Below are positions 1 through 12,902 of a stretch of DNA of 64,000 nt, piece after piece. A model generated the notes under the pieces. The model made no database searches. It was not told where the DNA came from and was given only the letters and a program-made list of their open reading frames with translations. How positions within the stretch are numbered: the first letter of the stretch is position 1; every line of letters starts with the position of its first letter. This DNA comes from Saururus chinensis (Eukaryota > Streptophyta > Magnoliopsida > Piperales > Saururaceae). A program made the translations under genes and the position numbers. The DNA lies in the NCBI GenBank assembly GCA_035235625.1, contig CP141146.1, forward strand, positions 23,926,501 through 23,990,500, given 5' to 3'.

Positions 1-1928
1 CCATGGGCCATAAAAGTGGGTGTTGAGTTTGTTCAATTGAAGCAATTTCAACTCGAAAAAATAGGTTACATGGGAAGTGGCAGGACTGCCGAAAAGCTTT
101 TTGTCTCTTGACCCCAACCAAGCCTGCTTTAAGACATGACTTAAGTATGGATTGGTAATTTTTATTGTGAGTGTAAATACTCTTCAAAACTCGAGGCTCA
201 CCCTCTACCTCTAACAAAAAGTTAAAGGTAGAGAGCTACAAGATGTGACCTTATTACGTAAGAATTAAACAACTAGTACAAAAAACAATCAATCACACAA
301 GCATAATATATAACACCTAAGAATTTTCTAAATTTCCTATACTTAGCCACGTAGATATAAGTGAGTTTGACTTTTAGGTCTTCTTGGTATAATAACTTCC
401 TCTATATGTTGAGTTTAGATGTAAAATTTTAATATTAAATTTTAGACATAAAGTGCTTCCTAGATCTTCCAAGAGTGCTCAAATCAAAGCTTGGATGAGG
501 AAGTTATGATAAATAAAACATGAAGGAAGTTTTGGAGTACATGTAAAAAATAGTGAATTTGACCTTTGGTCATTATAAATATTATAACTTATTTTGTCGG
601 TTAAATTTAAGTGTTAAACTTTAAAGATAGAAACTAGACATACACAACTTCAAAATGTATCTAAAAATATATAAATTAAAGTTTGGATAAAGGAGTTATG
701 ATTGTATGAATTTGGACCTGAGGTGCAATCATGATTTGTAGTTGCCTGCTGATCTTGCCGATGGTCATTCTTAAGATTATAACTTTTTCTATATGGTGAG
801 TTATAATCTAAGATATTAGAAAGTAGATAGAAATATCTTCATAACACCAGTAAGTATGTATTAATCAGAGTTCATATGAGGAAGTTATGGTCATCCAAAG
901 TTAAGACCTAGTGCAGTCAAAAGTTACCACCGGCGAGTTTATTAACACATTGATGACACTACAATGGTTAGGGCAATTTTACGGTTTTGGCTAAAAACTA
1001 TCCCGATTGACGGATTTAAAGTAGAATTTTATCATATTTTCCTTATAAGGGACTTTTAACTCCTTTAGACTTTTTTTTTGGAAAAACCTTCCAAATAAAA
1101 GAGGAGAAGATCAAGGGCTTTCCAAAGAAATAGAAATCAAAGGATGAATTATATTTTTGCACAAAGTGGTTGGCATTGCGCATGAGGGAGGATTTTAACA
1201 CCGTGAAATAAGTCGGATTGCTAACCTTTGAACTGTGATTTAACATGGAATATGCAAGTATGACTTAAATTATGAAATCATTGGATATGAAAGCACGAAA
1301 ATAAGATTTATTGTAAATTCATGTCATGGTGATGTTAAGAAAATATGATTTTATGTTGGATTGCAAACATTAATGCCATGCTTTGGTTTTGAAGTGATTG
1401 TATGTATGAGATATGTTTCGATTACTTGCATGATATGAAAGCTAGTAAAGTATAATTATAAGATCTGTTGTCATGATTATGTTAAGATAATATGTTATTC
1501 TCATGTTCAATGATCAATTGATATTAAGAATCATAATTTTTCATTATGGGAAGGTTATGTGTGGGAAAGACTATGATATGTCATTATATGGAGTGATATT
1601 GGGAAAGGGCAACTTCTATTATTTCTTCCCGACTATTGATATGTCCATCGATATGGCATTGGCATCACTGATGTCGTGGAGGAGATGACAATGCTAATAT
1701 CAATGAGCATCAACATGTCAGTGTGTCATTAGCAATGAGGTATACGCATCCATGAGGCATTGATGTGGCTGGTTATCCTTGCGATCCCATTATTGGTGAG
1801 GTTCAACACATTGATGAATGTTTGATGCTCATTAGTGACTTGGTCGACATGTCGATGAGTCTACTGACAGGAAGTGACACATCGGTGTGTTATCGGCGAG
1901 TCACCGACAGTGAGGTCAATGTTTCGGT
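1..1928. other. Intergenic repeat-rich DNA, no gene seen
   Basis: No open reading frame here resembles a known protein. The first 1.2 kb looks like the U3 part of a gypsy-type LTR, because it repeats a 'ttataactt...gttatg' phrasing (see the separate repeat entry). From about 1680 to 1928 the sequence has many 'catcggtg/ggcattg' phrases without coding signal. The stretch ends where a CACTA terminal repeat begins. Confidence 0.5.
385..905. repeat. Degenerate tandem repeat, about 190-bp unit, three copies
   Basis: Three diverged units start near 389, 577 and 774. Each opens with a 'ataacttcctctatatg'-like phrase and, about 125 bp later, has a 'gaggaagttatg'-like phrase. Spacing is 188-197 bp. 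Such arrays are common in the LTRs of plant Del/Tekay-type elements, so an LTR origin is inferred. Confidence 0.55.
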
Positions 1929-2429
1929 CACTACAAGAAAAAAGATAATAGTCAAAAAAGAATTACTAATGACTATTAGTGATGCATAAAAACCATCACT
2001 AAAATTGTAGATAAAAGTCTCGTCGTTTCAGCTTATTAGCGATGCAAATTAGAAAGTGTCGCTAATAGTACTTTTACTAGCAACACTTTATTTTATGTCA
2101 CTAGTATTATGTTATTAGTGACAATTTTTATTAGGGGTCCTTATTAATATAATATTAGTGACACTTTTTAAAGTGTCGCTATTATATATTTTTTTTAAAA
2201 TAAAAATATAATTATTGTCGATGCTTTTTAAGGCATAACTACTATAAAAATATTTTAACACTGTTAGCAACGCTCATAAAGAGTGTCACTAATAACATCA
2301 GGTTATCGTTTAACACTAATAGCGACGCTCTATCACTAATAACATAAAAAATAAAAAAATTAACTCTATTAGAAACACTCGTGTGCTGCTAATAAAACAA
2401 TTATATAAAAAAAACTGCCAGAGGGTGTT

Positions 2430-2660
2430 TAATGGGAGAGGGAGGGGTGGGGGAGCTGGGCCAATAGGAGGGGTGGAACACCTCCTGCTCTGGGAACTCG
2501 AGGGGGGGGGGGGAGGGGGGGAGGGGGAGCCAGTCCTGCGGGAGGAGGGGATCCAGGAAGGGGTGGAGGAGGAAGTAGAGGGGAGGATAAGGGGAAGCCG
2601 GTGTGCTTGAGAAGGGGTAGGGATAGGGGAAGCCGGCCATCCCGGAGGAGGAAGGCGGAG
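2430..2660 (+). other. Extreme G-rich block with long G runs
   Basis: The plus strand is strongly G-biased, with runs of up to 12 G near 2502-2520 and several further GGGG tracts close by. This is G-quadruplex-forming composition. Long open frames on both strands here are composition artefacts with low-complexity Gly/Arg or Pro/Ser products. Confidence 0.75.
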
Positions 2661-2936
2661 TCGGAATGGAGGGAGAACAGGGCAAAGTGGCGACTACGGA
2701 GGAAGCGGCAGCAGGTAGAGTGGCGGGTGGCAACAGGGAAGCATGGTGGCGAAAAGCGGAGGCTTTGTAAGTCAAGCCCGAGCCGGAGGGGAAGGGTGGG
2801 GGGTTAAATATTGTGCAAGCAAAATTTCTTGCACGAGCTGATTTATTTTAGCAATGCATAATAAGCGTGTCAAATAAAACAAAATTGTGATGCTTTGGCT
2901 AAGCCTCGCAAATACTATTCTTTAAAAAAAATCAAA

Positions 2937-3450
2937 ACCTCTCTCTTTTCTCAGTCCTTTCTCTCTCTCCCCTTTCTACCATATGTCTCTCCTCTCTCTA
3001 CTCTCTCTCTCTCTCTTCTCTCCTCTTTCTACCCTCTCTGTCCTTCCTCTCTTTCTCCTCTTTTTACCACGCTCTCTCTTCTTACCTCTTTCTTCTCACT
3101 CTCACACGCATTAGCGTGAGCCCTGACGCTGAGGAGAAGGGAGAGAGTAGGACTATACATCGGTAATACATTGGGTATTAGCGATGCATGTGAGTATTTG
3201 TCACTAATATTTTGGATATGCATATTCCTATGCATCGCTAAAACCTTTTATTTTATTTTATTATATTTAAAATATAATACATAATAAAAAAATTTCAAAA
3301 AATAAAAATATCATTCCCATGTTCTCTCCACTCTCTTCTCTCTCCTCTCTCTCTCTAGATGTCTTCTCTCTCTCTCCTCTATCTTTCCTTTCTATCTGTC
3401 TCTTGCTCTCTTCTCTCCCCCCTCTCCTCCTCTCTCTCCCTCTCCCTTTC
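2937..3450 (+). repeat. CT-rich imperfect microsatellite tracts
   Basis: Two pyrimidine tracts, about 2937-3110 and 3320-3450, consist of imperfect (CT)n and (TCTC)n. They are separated by CACTA-type subterminal sequence around 3170-3240, so both lie inside the CACTA fragment. Ser/Leu-rich frames across them are artefacts. Confidence 0.75.
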
Positions 3451-3770
3451 TCACGTGCGTTAACACGAGCCCTAGCTATGAGGAAGAGAGATGAGAGAGT
3501 AGGGAATTTTATTTTATTTTTTAGAATTTTTTATTAAATATTTTATTATAAAACTAAAAAAATAAAAAGTATTAGCGATGCATAAGAATATATGTCACTA
3601 ATATACTAGGTATTTACGACGCATTAGCATATGCGTCACTAGTACCTAGGGTACTAGTGATGCATATTCCTATGCTCCACTAATATATTTTTTAAAATTT
3701 TTCATTAATTTTTAAATATAATATATAATAAAAAAATCTAGAAAAATCAGAATTAAATTCATCCCTGTCT

Positions 3771-4952
3771 CTACTCTCTCTCCTCTATCTCCTTAGCCAC
3801 ATAGATGTAAAGGGTTTGGTCTGACAATTTGGCCAAGGTCTTCTGGCTCTCTTAGGATGAGAGTTACGTAGAACCGCTTCCCAAGCCCAGGAATCGTGTT
3901 TTAATGGAATAGAGCGTTACAAGATAACTAGTCCTTCGCATATCAATACAAGAGGTTTTGATGATTATAGAAGTCATAATCTTAGCAGTAGGATCCATGA
4001 GCCTTTACTTCATTGCTTGGATAGGGTGAGGCATATTTCAGAGTATTAAGGTCGTATTGTGATTACCCAATATCTAGTAAAGAGGTGTTCCTAGATGAGG
4101 TCATAGTGTCACAGAGAACCTTATAACTTACACTTATGTAGCAAGAGACTTCTAAGTGAGGTCACACTATGATTGTGAAATCATGAGAAATGAATTTGTG
4201 AATCTAGTGCTTATTCCACTTATGCGTGGTGATGATGATGTTTGCTATTGAATATGATTGTTGATGATTTTGTGATGATGTAGTATAATCATATACATTG
4301 TTATTATATAATATTTGTTTAGCAATTCCACTTGGTATATTCTTATACTCAACATCTGTGTGATGCAGGTTCTTTTAGGGTTAAAGTTGATTTAGGACTG
4401 TGGATGTGTAGCAGGAATGATATTTGCTAGGCCACTTAGAATGTTTAATGTTTTCTTGCTTAAAAGTTGATACCTTTAGGCACATGAGTGTCAATCTATT
4501 GTATTTGTGGATATTAAAATATTTAGACATGGACTTAGGCAATACCCTGTCTGATTTAGTAAATGATTTGACTTGGATTATTATTATACTCTGATTAAAT
4601 ACATGTATGTTCGCAACATAGTTGGCTCATACCCCGAATAACTTGTCAAATATTTTCTAATAAGTTTAAATTTTTTGTTTCAGTTGTTTTACTTATAAAA
4701 ATGAGTTCAAAATCATTCTCCCCTCTCCTTCTTGTGGCTTGATCCCCTCCCCCTCTCTTCCTCTATCAACTCATCTCCCCCTCTTCTTTTCTTCTCCTAC
4801 CTTCTTTCTTCAATGCTCCACCATTGTTTCAACATTAGAAAGCTTTGAACTTGAATTCTCTATCATTTAATAATCACTTTGGAAGGACTTGCTTCAACTT
4901 GGAATGCCATTAGAGGATTGTTTGAGAGTCTTCTTGATCGAATCAAGGTAAG
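3771..4952 (+). other. LTR-like DNA interrupted by a solo LTR
   Basis: No coding region seen. The phrase 'ccttagccacatagatgtaa' near 3792 resembles one near 341, suggesting an older repeat. The 4720-4950 part is a CT-rich leader-like tract followed by 'aagctttgaacttgaattc', typical of the transcribed part of gypsy LTRs. It is cut at 4952 by the solo LTR and appears to resume at 8553. Confidence 0.4.
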
Positions 4953-7900
4953 TGTAACGTCCGGGAATTTTTTTAAATTCCCGAAGTTGTACATGGGGAA
5001 ATTAGGGTGTAGGACCCCTTGATATTCCCGTGAGAATAACCTGATCATCAGTTAGAAGTGGGGTCTGAATCACATATGGATAGAAAATAGACGGAAAGAG
5101 CTTCGAAACGCCACCAAGAACGCGCGAAATGGAGTTCAAATGAGGGAAATACGATCCTTCGAAGTTGAACATAATGTGTAGGACCCGTTTACCCGAATCG
5201 GACGTAAATTATCCGTTTAAGTTGCGATACGGACCCAATTAATTACTGGTCCGAAATTGGGTTTTTGGGGCCTAATTTCTTATGGGATTAGGAGCCCTAA
5301 TCCCATGCCTATAAAAAGAATTAATTAGGGCTCTTAAAAAAGGAAAGGAGGGATTTTTGGAGCGAAGGAGAAGGAGGGGCATTGGATTTTTCCAGCGAAT
5401 CTCCGGCGAAGCTTTGGCGGCGGTGGATCGACAACAAATCGGCGATTAAGGTAGGATCGTTGCCTTAGTACTCGAGTGAAGATTAATTAAAGTTTATTAA
5501 ATAAATTCAAGTTTCTGTAATTTGTTATTTATTTGAACAATGCATAAACTGTTCTGTAATTTCAGTTTTTGTAAAATTTTCACGTATTTGCTAGCTAGCC
5601 GCCGACCGGCCAGCCACCGGCCGTCACCGGCCATCGACCGACTGGCGGCGGCATCTGGCAGGCCAGGCTTCGGCACGCAACTACCGTCAAGCAGGCCGCC
5701 GGGCCGGTGCAGAAAAATAACAAAAAAGGTAAAACCAGGCACTGGCCGAGGCCGCGCCGCCGTGGCCGCACTAGTCCCGGCTGCACAGTCCCAAGCCGCG
5801 CAGGCCCAGGCCATGACGGACCCGGCCACGCCAGCATGGTCCGCGTTGGCCCCTATTGCAGAAAAGCACACTATTTTTAAAACAAAGGAAGACGGCCTTT
5901 TGGCCGCCAGACGGCCACCAGACATCAGCGGGACCGACCTTGTCGGTTCCGCCGTGCTCCGGCGATCCGAGGGCCGTATGCCGCCCAGCCCTCTGCCGCG
6001 GTGGGAGGTGGCACCCTGCCTCTAGCCGGTTGCGGGGAAGACGACCCCGCACGGGTCGTCTGTGCTCCCCGGACTGGGCCGGCTGACCCGATCCGGTCCG
6101 GTCCTTTTTTTTTTTTAAAAAGAGAACAATTCATATTCCCTAAATTGGGTCTGGGTCACGGGGTTGTGTCAAACAAATCCTAGAAAATTACTATTGGACC
6201 TGGAGAGGTTTTTGATTATTTTGACTGAGTTTCATATTGGGGAAAAATCCCAGAGATTGTGAAATGACCCTTTTACCCCTTATGGTTTAATTATCATGTG
6301 AAAATCACTTACCCGACTTAGGGGCTCCAGTTCAGGAACCTATGAGTTGATCTAATATTTGGAAAAATTCTAGTGAGAGTTTACTGGGTAACCTAATTAT
6401 AGGCGAAACTGTTGGGTGAGGAAAAATCCCAGTAAGTGGTTAATTGACCCTTTTACCCATAGGGTTTATAGTAAATTGTTAGTCAAAACTTGGGTCGGTT
6501 CAAGGGGTTCACGACCCTGTCACACGCCAGGAAAATTACACAGAGTCCATGAAGGCTAGTAGTACCCTTGAGTTGAATTTTGGACCCATTAGATATCATT
6601 AAGGCCTTAAACCAAATGATAGAAATACCCTTTTGAGTGGACCCGCCCACATTCGTGTGAATGGAAGCGTGAGTCGGTCTGAGAGTGGAGCTTTGTGAAA
6701 AGTCAATGACTTAAATTAATAGAAGGGCAGTAAAATGGCTAGAATGAACCAAGGGAGGGGTGGTGGAATTACCATAATTCCCTTAGGGGGCAGTATGTTC
6801 TATTTCTGCTAAAACGGATAACCTAACAAACGAGCGTTAGGGTGCCCTAGAATGATGTTAAATGACTTCAAAAGAAAGGGGTGTGACAAGCAAGTGACAT
6901 GAAGACCTTGACAGGTCATAGTGTCATGGGGAAATAAGGGGTAGAACCCTAATTCTCAGGTTTAAAGCAGCGTATTACTCGTGTCTGCAATCGAGTACAT
7001 CGATCGACTAGAGTGTTATATATGTAAATCGCGGGAAGCGTTAGAGTTGTTACGCTCTTGGGCTTGAACTAGATAAGCCCTAGCCCTGCAAATGAGTGCA
7101 ATAGGCCTTTATTCATTCTTTACGCATTGGTGTGAATGTATGTTATTTATGTTGGTTATGCTGGTGCATGCTTTTGTTGTTGATGCTTTAAGTTATATCA
7201 GTAACTTAAGATTAATGAAGATTAAGCAAGAGTCATGGGTTGCTGTTGGTTTGGAGGGAGAACTAAAATACCCTCAATAGGGTTTGGGACCGGTTCATGG
7301 ATTTGAATGGGGCCCTGACATAGAATTTTACCTTGGTTAATGAACCGAGGATGGTTATGGGATGTTCTTTGAGTCTTAGCTCAGCGGATGAGCTATTTAT
7401 TGGGCCGATTCATAAGGTGAAGAGGACCCAAATGGTTTAGTGGATACTTGACTGGATGAAAATAATCTAGTCTAAGTTCAGATGTTTGGCAGAGTCAATG
7501 GTCATAAAGACCTGAGGCTTCTTTGGATAATGCTGGAGATTGCGATATGCTTCTTCATCGCCACGACGGTTTGGGTATTGACTAGAGAGTCTTTACTGCG
7601 GGTCTCCCACAGGTCTTCCCAGGACTATTTAGTATGTACGAAAAGCGGAGTTACATAAGCATCATGGAAGGCTTGTGTTTCTTGCCAATCTGTGTCCATG
7701 AGCACAGTTGGGATCCTCTTCTCCAGATTTGTGGCAGGCTATTCAGAGCCCTGGGGATTTGGGTCAAGCTGCTGTTAAGCAGTCTACTCCAAGGTTGGAG
7801 TACTTTGTTTGGAGATTTCTCGAGGGGCGAGTCATCTCCGAGTTATAGATTTGATAGTATTAATTATCGAACTAGACATGTGAGATAATTATTAACATTG

Positions 7901-8552
7901 TTTGTTGTTGCTTGTTAATTAGACAAGTGGAATGATTAAATGACTTACTAAAATGTAGGTTAAATATACTTAAGTATTGCATATGTGGTGTTATGCTTAT
8001 TAGGATAGAGTTGTTTCAAGGCAGAACTACGTCTGGACCCGATCTTGTTAGAAACATTGGAGATGTTGCCTGATGAGTATGTGGGCAACTAACATCGGGT
8101 GATGTTGGCCCGATCCGAATAATATTAATAAAACCTTTTGTTCTTTGGAAGCTCTTCTATTGAGGGCAGAGAGATTCCATTGTTGTGTTGTTGTTTGGTT
8201 TCCTTGGTTGTAGATTCTCCAAGCGACGAAAAGTGAGATCAAGACAGGTGAGCACAAGAAGAAGTTGTTATGTTTTTGCAACTCTGGTACGTATGTGTAC
8301 CTTTAGCGTGAGAGTCAACTTATTATTTATTTTCAGACAGACGATGGACTTGTACTTAGATGGATGAGCTATTCTTTATGAATTTTCAGATGCATAATAA
8401 TATTATATGATTTAATATTCATATTTTTGAACCCCAGTTATCATGACTTGGATATTTAATCGAATAGTTTGTTTTGTATTTAAGAAAAAAAAATTCTCGC
8501 TACTTACCGTTCGTTTTATTTAAAAATGCTTTTAAAAATCCAAGTCATGACA
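4953..8552 (+). mobile_element. Solo LTR of a gypsy-type retrotransposon (3.6 kb)
   Basis: It begins TGTAACGTCCGGG and ends GTCATGACA, the TG...CA form of an LTR. Flanks are GTAAG (4948-4952) and ATAAG (8553-8557), a 4/5 match to a 5-bp target duplication. A TATA box (CTATAAAAAG) lies at 5309, so transcription is on the plus strand. No primer-binding site, polypurine tract or coding domain is attached, as expected after LTR-LTR recombination. It contains a CpG-rich block at 5595-6105. Family assignment to Del/Tekay rests on size and terminal phrasing only. Confidence 0.75.
5309..5318 (+). promoter_or_regulatory. TATA box of the solo LTR
   Basis: CTATAAAAAG about 357 bp inside the LTR start, followed within 150 bp by a G+A-rich leader. 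Position fits the U3/R border of a gypsy LTR. Confidence 0.55.
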
Positions 8553-8919
8553 ATAAGAGGTGTGAGAATTATTTTGATTTTGATTTTGGTGCAAATATGT
8601 TGTATGTGCCTTAGGGTTTTGTGCTTGTTTTGATCAAGGAAGATCTTTTTGTAAGAGCTATAAAGTTTTACTGTTTTTTGATTAGTGCAAAGTTTTGCAG
8701 TTTTCTTATGAGTGCAAAGTTTTACTGTTTTCTTTGTGTTTTGATTTTTGAATGATGGTTTGGTTTAATTACAAATTTTATTAGGTTTATTTTAAGTTTT
8801 AGATGGAAAACATTAGTGTCTAACTGAATCCACCAAGTTGCTACACTAATTGTGTTATTTTTCATATATTTCATTTTATTAAGGAAGTGGGCCCCACCCT
8901 TTTATATTAATGCTTTATA
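8553..8919 (+). other. Continuation of LTR-like DNA, no gene
   Basis: T-rich sequence with the repeated phrase 'agtgcaaagttttactg' near 8685 and 8710. No ORF. It probably belongs to the older LTR element cut by the 4953-8552 insertion. It joins abruptly to RNase H coding sequence at about 8920. Confidence 0.35.
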
Positions 8920-10812
8920 GAAGGGCTTGGGTTGTATGGTAATGCAACATAGGAAGGTAGTTGCTTATGTTTTTTGACAATTCAGAGTGCATGATTGAAA
9001 CTATCCAACACATGACTTGGAGTTATCGGGAGTGGTCTTTGCATTAAAGATTTGAATGCATTACTTTTATGGTAAGAAGTTTGAAATGTGCATAGACCAT
9101 AAGAGTTTAAAGTATATCTTCACTCAAAGTGACTTGAACATGAGGCAAAAAAGATAGTTGAAATTCCTTAAGGATTATGACTTCACCATTTCCTATTATC
9201 CAGGGAAAGCTAATGTAGTGGCAGATGCTTTGAGTAGAAAGTCGGCAACTTCAATAGCTTGTGTATGTGTACCAAAATGACTTTTATATAAAGAGGTCAT
9301 TGAGCTTAAGCTAGAGTTAGCTTTGGAAGATACAAATAAGTGGTTTGCTAATTTTTCCATAAGTTCCAATTTGGTGGATAAAGTAGTTTAAGTACAAAAG
9401 GGGGATGAGGAAATTCAAACGATGAAGGCTAAGTTGCAAGGGAAAACAGTGATTGACTTTGAAGAAAAGGCTAATAGAAGCTTAACTTTTCATGGACGGT
9501 TATGTGTGCTGAATTCTCTAGAGTTGTAGGAGTTCATTCTTTAAGAGGCACATTACTCTAGGTTCTCCATCCATTCAGGGGGAACTAAGATGCACCATGA
9601 TGTGAAATGATCTTTTTGGTGGAGTGGAACGAAAATGGACATTGCCTCATTTTTGTCTAAGTGTTTAATTTGTCAGCAAGTAAAAGTGAAACATTGTCAT
9701 CCAGGAGGCATATTACAATCTCTACCTATTCTAAAGTGGAAGTAGGAGAATGTGGATATGAACTTTGTCTTAGGGCATCTTAGATTGCCAGGTGACAATG
9801 ACGCAGTGTGGGTTATCGTTGATTGATGCACTAAGTCTACATACTTCATTGCTATAAAGATGACTACTTCCTTTGACGCATTGGTAGCGCTTTATGTGAA
9901 GATGATTGTTTAGTTACATGCAGTTCCTATATCCATAGTTTTTTATAGAGATCCTTGGTTTACATCCAAGTTTTGGCAACATTTTCAGAAGGCTTTGGGG
10001 ATAACAAAGCACCTCATCTCAACTTAGCATCCTTAGACAGATAGGCAATCTTAGCAGTCTATCTAGACTTTAGAGTATATGCTCCAAGTATACATCCTCA
10101 AGTGGAAGGGTATTTGGCAGTAACATTTACCTTTAGTAAAGTTTCCCTACAACAACAATTATCAAGCTAGCATAAATATAACACCTTTTGAGGCATTGTA
10201 TGGATGTGCTTACTGATCTCCTCTTTGTTAGAGTGAGGTTGGAGAGCATCTCCTAACCGGGCCATAAATTATGTAACAATTGGTTGAGAAGATGCGACTC
10301 ATTTAGGATCGACTGGAATCAGCTCAAAGTTGGCAAAAGAGTTTTGCGGATAAGCATCAAGAGAGATCTAGAATTTCAAGTAGGTAATCATGTTTTCTTG
10401 AAGATCGCACATTCGAAAGGCTTTGTGCAATTTTGCGAGAGGGGGAAGTTATCTCCTAGTTTCATTGGACCTTTTGATATTCTTGAGCAGATTGGAGCGG
10501 TGGCTTAACGAGTAGCTCTACCACCACTACTTGCTGACATCTAGGATGTGTTCCATATTTCTCTTCTGTAGAAGTTTGAACTAAACCCCATCCCATGTTC
10601 TAGACAACAAGCCGTTGGAGCTAAGGAGTGATCTTACCAACGTCAAGATGCTTGTGCAAATCTTAGACATGAAGTAGAAGATGCTTAGGAACAAAGTGAT
10701 TTTGTTGGTAAAAGTCCTTTGGAGGAACCACAACATGGAAGAAACGATATGGGAGCATGGTGATGAAGTCAAAGCGAAGTATGTTATGCCTAAACTATTG
10801 ATTCATTAATTT
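8920..10812 (+). pseudogene. Decayed Ty3/gypsy pol: RNase H, integrase, chromodomain
   Basis: Translation with frame repair gives RNase H phrases (EGLGCVVMQ near 8920; THDLELSGVVFALKI; SLKYIFTQSDLNMRQK), then [16 protein letters not shown] near 9200, the integrase zinc-binding part (SIHSGGTKM; CLICQQVKVKH), the catalytic core (FTSKFWQHFQKALGITKH) and a chromodomain-like end up to about 10810. Many in-frame stops and frameshifts are present. Gag, protease and most of reverse transcriptase are missing on the left, where the reading joins unrelated DNA. The domain order matches chromovirus-type gypsy elements. No flanking LTR pair could be assigned. Confidence 0.85.
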
Positions 10813-12902
10813 CAGACATAGCATAGGGTTATATTACTTGCAAATGCACAAGTGGATGTAGTCTTGCAAGGTCGAATCCACAAGGATTGCCTTGGTGTGA
10901 CTATTACAATGATTATAAGATAAGAGGAGTAAAGAAAAATTAAGAATAAAAGAGTTGAAGAGTATTGAGGCAATAAAAAGTTAATAAGTCAATAAGATAA
11001 AAGACTAAGGCATTGAGGTCATTGTAACATCTAGTGACATTTTTTATGTATTATGTTATATCGGTTAGAATCAAATGAAGATTATATCTAACTAGAAGAT
11101 ATGAATATTAAAAGTAAAAATAAAAATAAGAAATACTTTGGATAAATGAAGGATAAAAAGAATTATTTTTTCAAGAGTTCTATGTATCGAAACCATAAAA
11201 TATCAAAAAGGAGAGCCTTCAAGCATATTATGCATTAACATCACTTAAAATAACCAATACTTACTTGGAACTATTGATGAAACATGAATAAACTTTATTA
11301 GATTCTTACAAATCACCTCTAGCCTTAATTAGAGTGCTTAGAAAGTCATTACAATAAAAATTAAGACTATAAAAATAGAGAAAAATAGTAGAAGAGAGCT
11401 CCAAAGAGGGGATGATGTCTCTGCTACGTCCACCCCTCTTTTTATAGGAATAGAAGGGGTTACTTCATAGGGGAAGGTCCAATAATATCCCTTCATTGCA
11501 TCTTAATTGATTTCTTGATTAGTTAATTATTTGGTAATGATTACATTTTAAATTAATCAAATAAATTAATAATTTATTTAACAAATAAGTATCCTTTAGT
11601 TATCTAATCAGCTTCATTATCTTTCCTTATGTGTATCAATCACAACTATTAAAATATCCTCAATGTGTTGGCCTCAAGTCAATTAACTAGCTGTCCCTTT
11701 AGATGTTAAATATGACCTTTATAGATTCAGAATTATGAATTTCATCCTGAAATAAGTATCGTAGCCTAATAAGTTTTCTTTCTAATGCAACCAGAATCAT
11801 GAGTCCGATCCTTTACATTTTTTTCTCTTTATTTTCTTTATTTTTATTTTCTCATCTGTCTCTTTTATTTTTGTGCCAACAACCTTCGAGGCTCACCGAG
11901 GTCCACGATCCACAATTGGGTCACAAAAAATAAGAACAAGGTCACACCAACTCTACTAGTCTTAATATTGTGTAAAAATAAAAAACATCAAATACGTTAT
12001 AATGTTAAATTTTTCCATCAAAAAATATAAAAAATTATAAAAATTGAAATTAAATCAGATACTTTACAATTGCTATGTCAACAGACTTGTGACTTACAAG
12101 ATGCAACTCCATATAACCTCAATTAAACAAGGGTATGCATTTAAGTTGCATCTTCATGCTTTTTGTATGCTTGTTTGATTTATGTGGGAGCAAGTTGAAA
12201 TTTACAAAAGTTACAGTCGATGCGGAAGTGGAATATTGGTAGTTGCCATAACTCAGTTTTCATGGAGAAGATGGTAGCAACAATTCATGGTTCTTACATT
12301 TTACTTGCCTTAGACATTAGTGTGTTTGGCTTCATAATTTGTTTAATTACTTAGTTTTTTTTGCCATTGGATTGGAGGAAGAATATTGAATTGTAGATGC
12401 TTTATTTATGTTGTTGGGATATAAATAGTTGTCATCCATAATATGACGGCTAAAGCGATCTACACATTTGGGATTCCAGTCTCATTTTGAAGCAACAGAA
12501 TGGCCTTCGTATCAAAGCAAATAGGTGGTCTTCAATAGCACAATAACGACATCATGAATTTAGTTGCAGTATCTTCAGATACTAAATAAATACGTGATAT
12601 CCAGTGGAAGATAGTGTTACATATTTTAATGGCCTGATCACATGTATAGAACAAGAAAATGTATGAATAGGTCATTTGACTTCGTTTAAATTTCATTTTA
12701 GCCCATTTGTTATATGTATTTTAGTATTAATCTTTTATCTTTATTTTTTTTAAAAGGACAAAAATATTACAAGCTTTCCACGACCTCATTTATTATTTTT
12801 CTTTATTACAAAAATGCCCCTTCCTAGTTTTAGTTCCTGTCTACCTCTGCAGTCCGCATGACAACTTCCTCTAGAATGATTGGCCTGGCCAGGCTGCCTA
12901 GC
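10813..12902. other. AT-rich intergenic DNA with an inverted Athila-like LTR end
   Basis: No gene seen. Read on the minus strand, 10835-10905 gives 'ggattcgacctt...acttgtgcatttgcaa', resembling the terminal phrasing of the Athila-type LTR at 26540-26610 ('gaggttcgac...ccttgtacatttgcaa'). It may be the end of a related LTR in opposite orientation. The remainder to 12902 has no recognisable protein. One 22-bp gag-derived phrase at 12548-12569 is reported separately. Confidence 0.4.

Larger units (their letters stand above)
1929..3770 (+). mobile_element. CACTA (En/Spm) element fragment
   Basis: The left edge is CACTACAAGAAAAAA at 1929, the canonical plant CACTA terminus. It is followed by dense subterminal repeats of the type 'tattagcgatgca' and 'gtgtcgctaatag' in both orientations (1965-2350), with more between 3560 and 3690. 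No matching right-hand terminus (cttgtagtg) was found, so the element is truncated, and its right limit is set where the subterminal repeats fade. There is no transposase ORF. The middle is a G-rich block followed by CT-rich blocks and is probably filler carried by a non-autonomous copy. Confidence 0.7.

Noticed and set aside
2401..2775. 124-codon proline-rich frame on the minus strand
   Set aside because: Consequence of the G-rich tract; no conserved motif.
5540..6025. 161-codon plus-strand frame in a GC-rich block
   Set aside because: Overlapped by open frames on both strands in a CpG-rich part of a solo LTR; Pro/Ala/Arg composition reflects base content.
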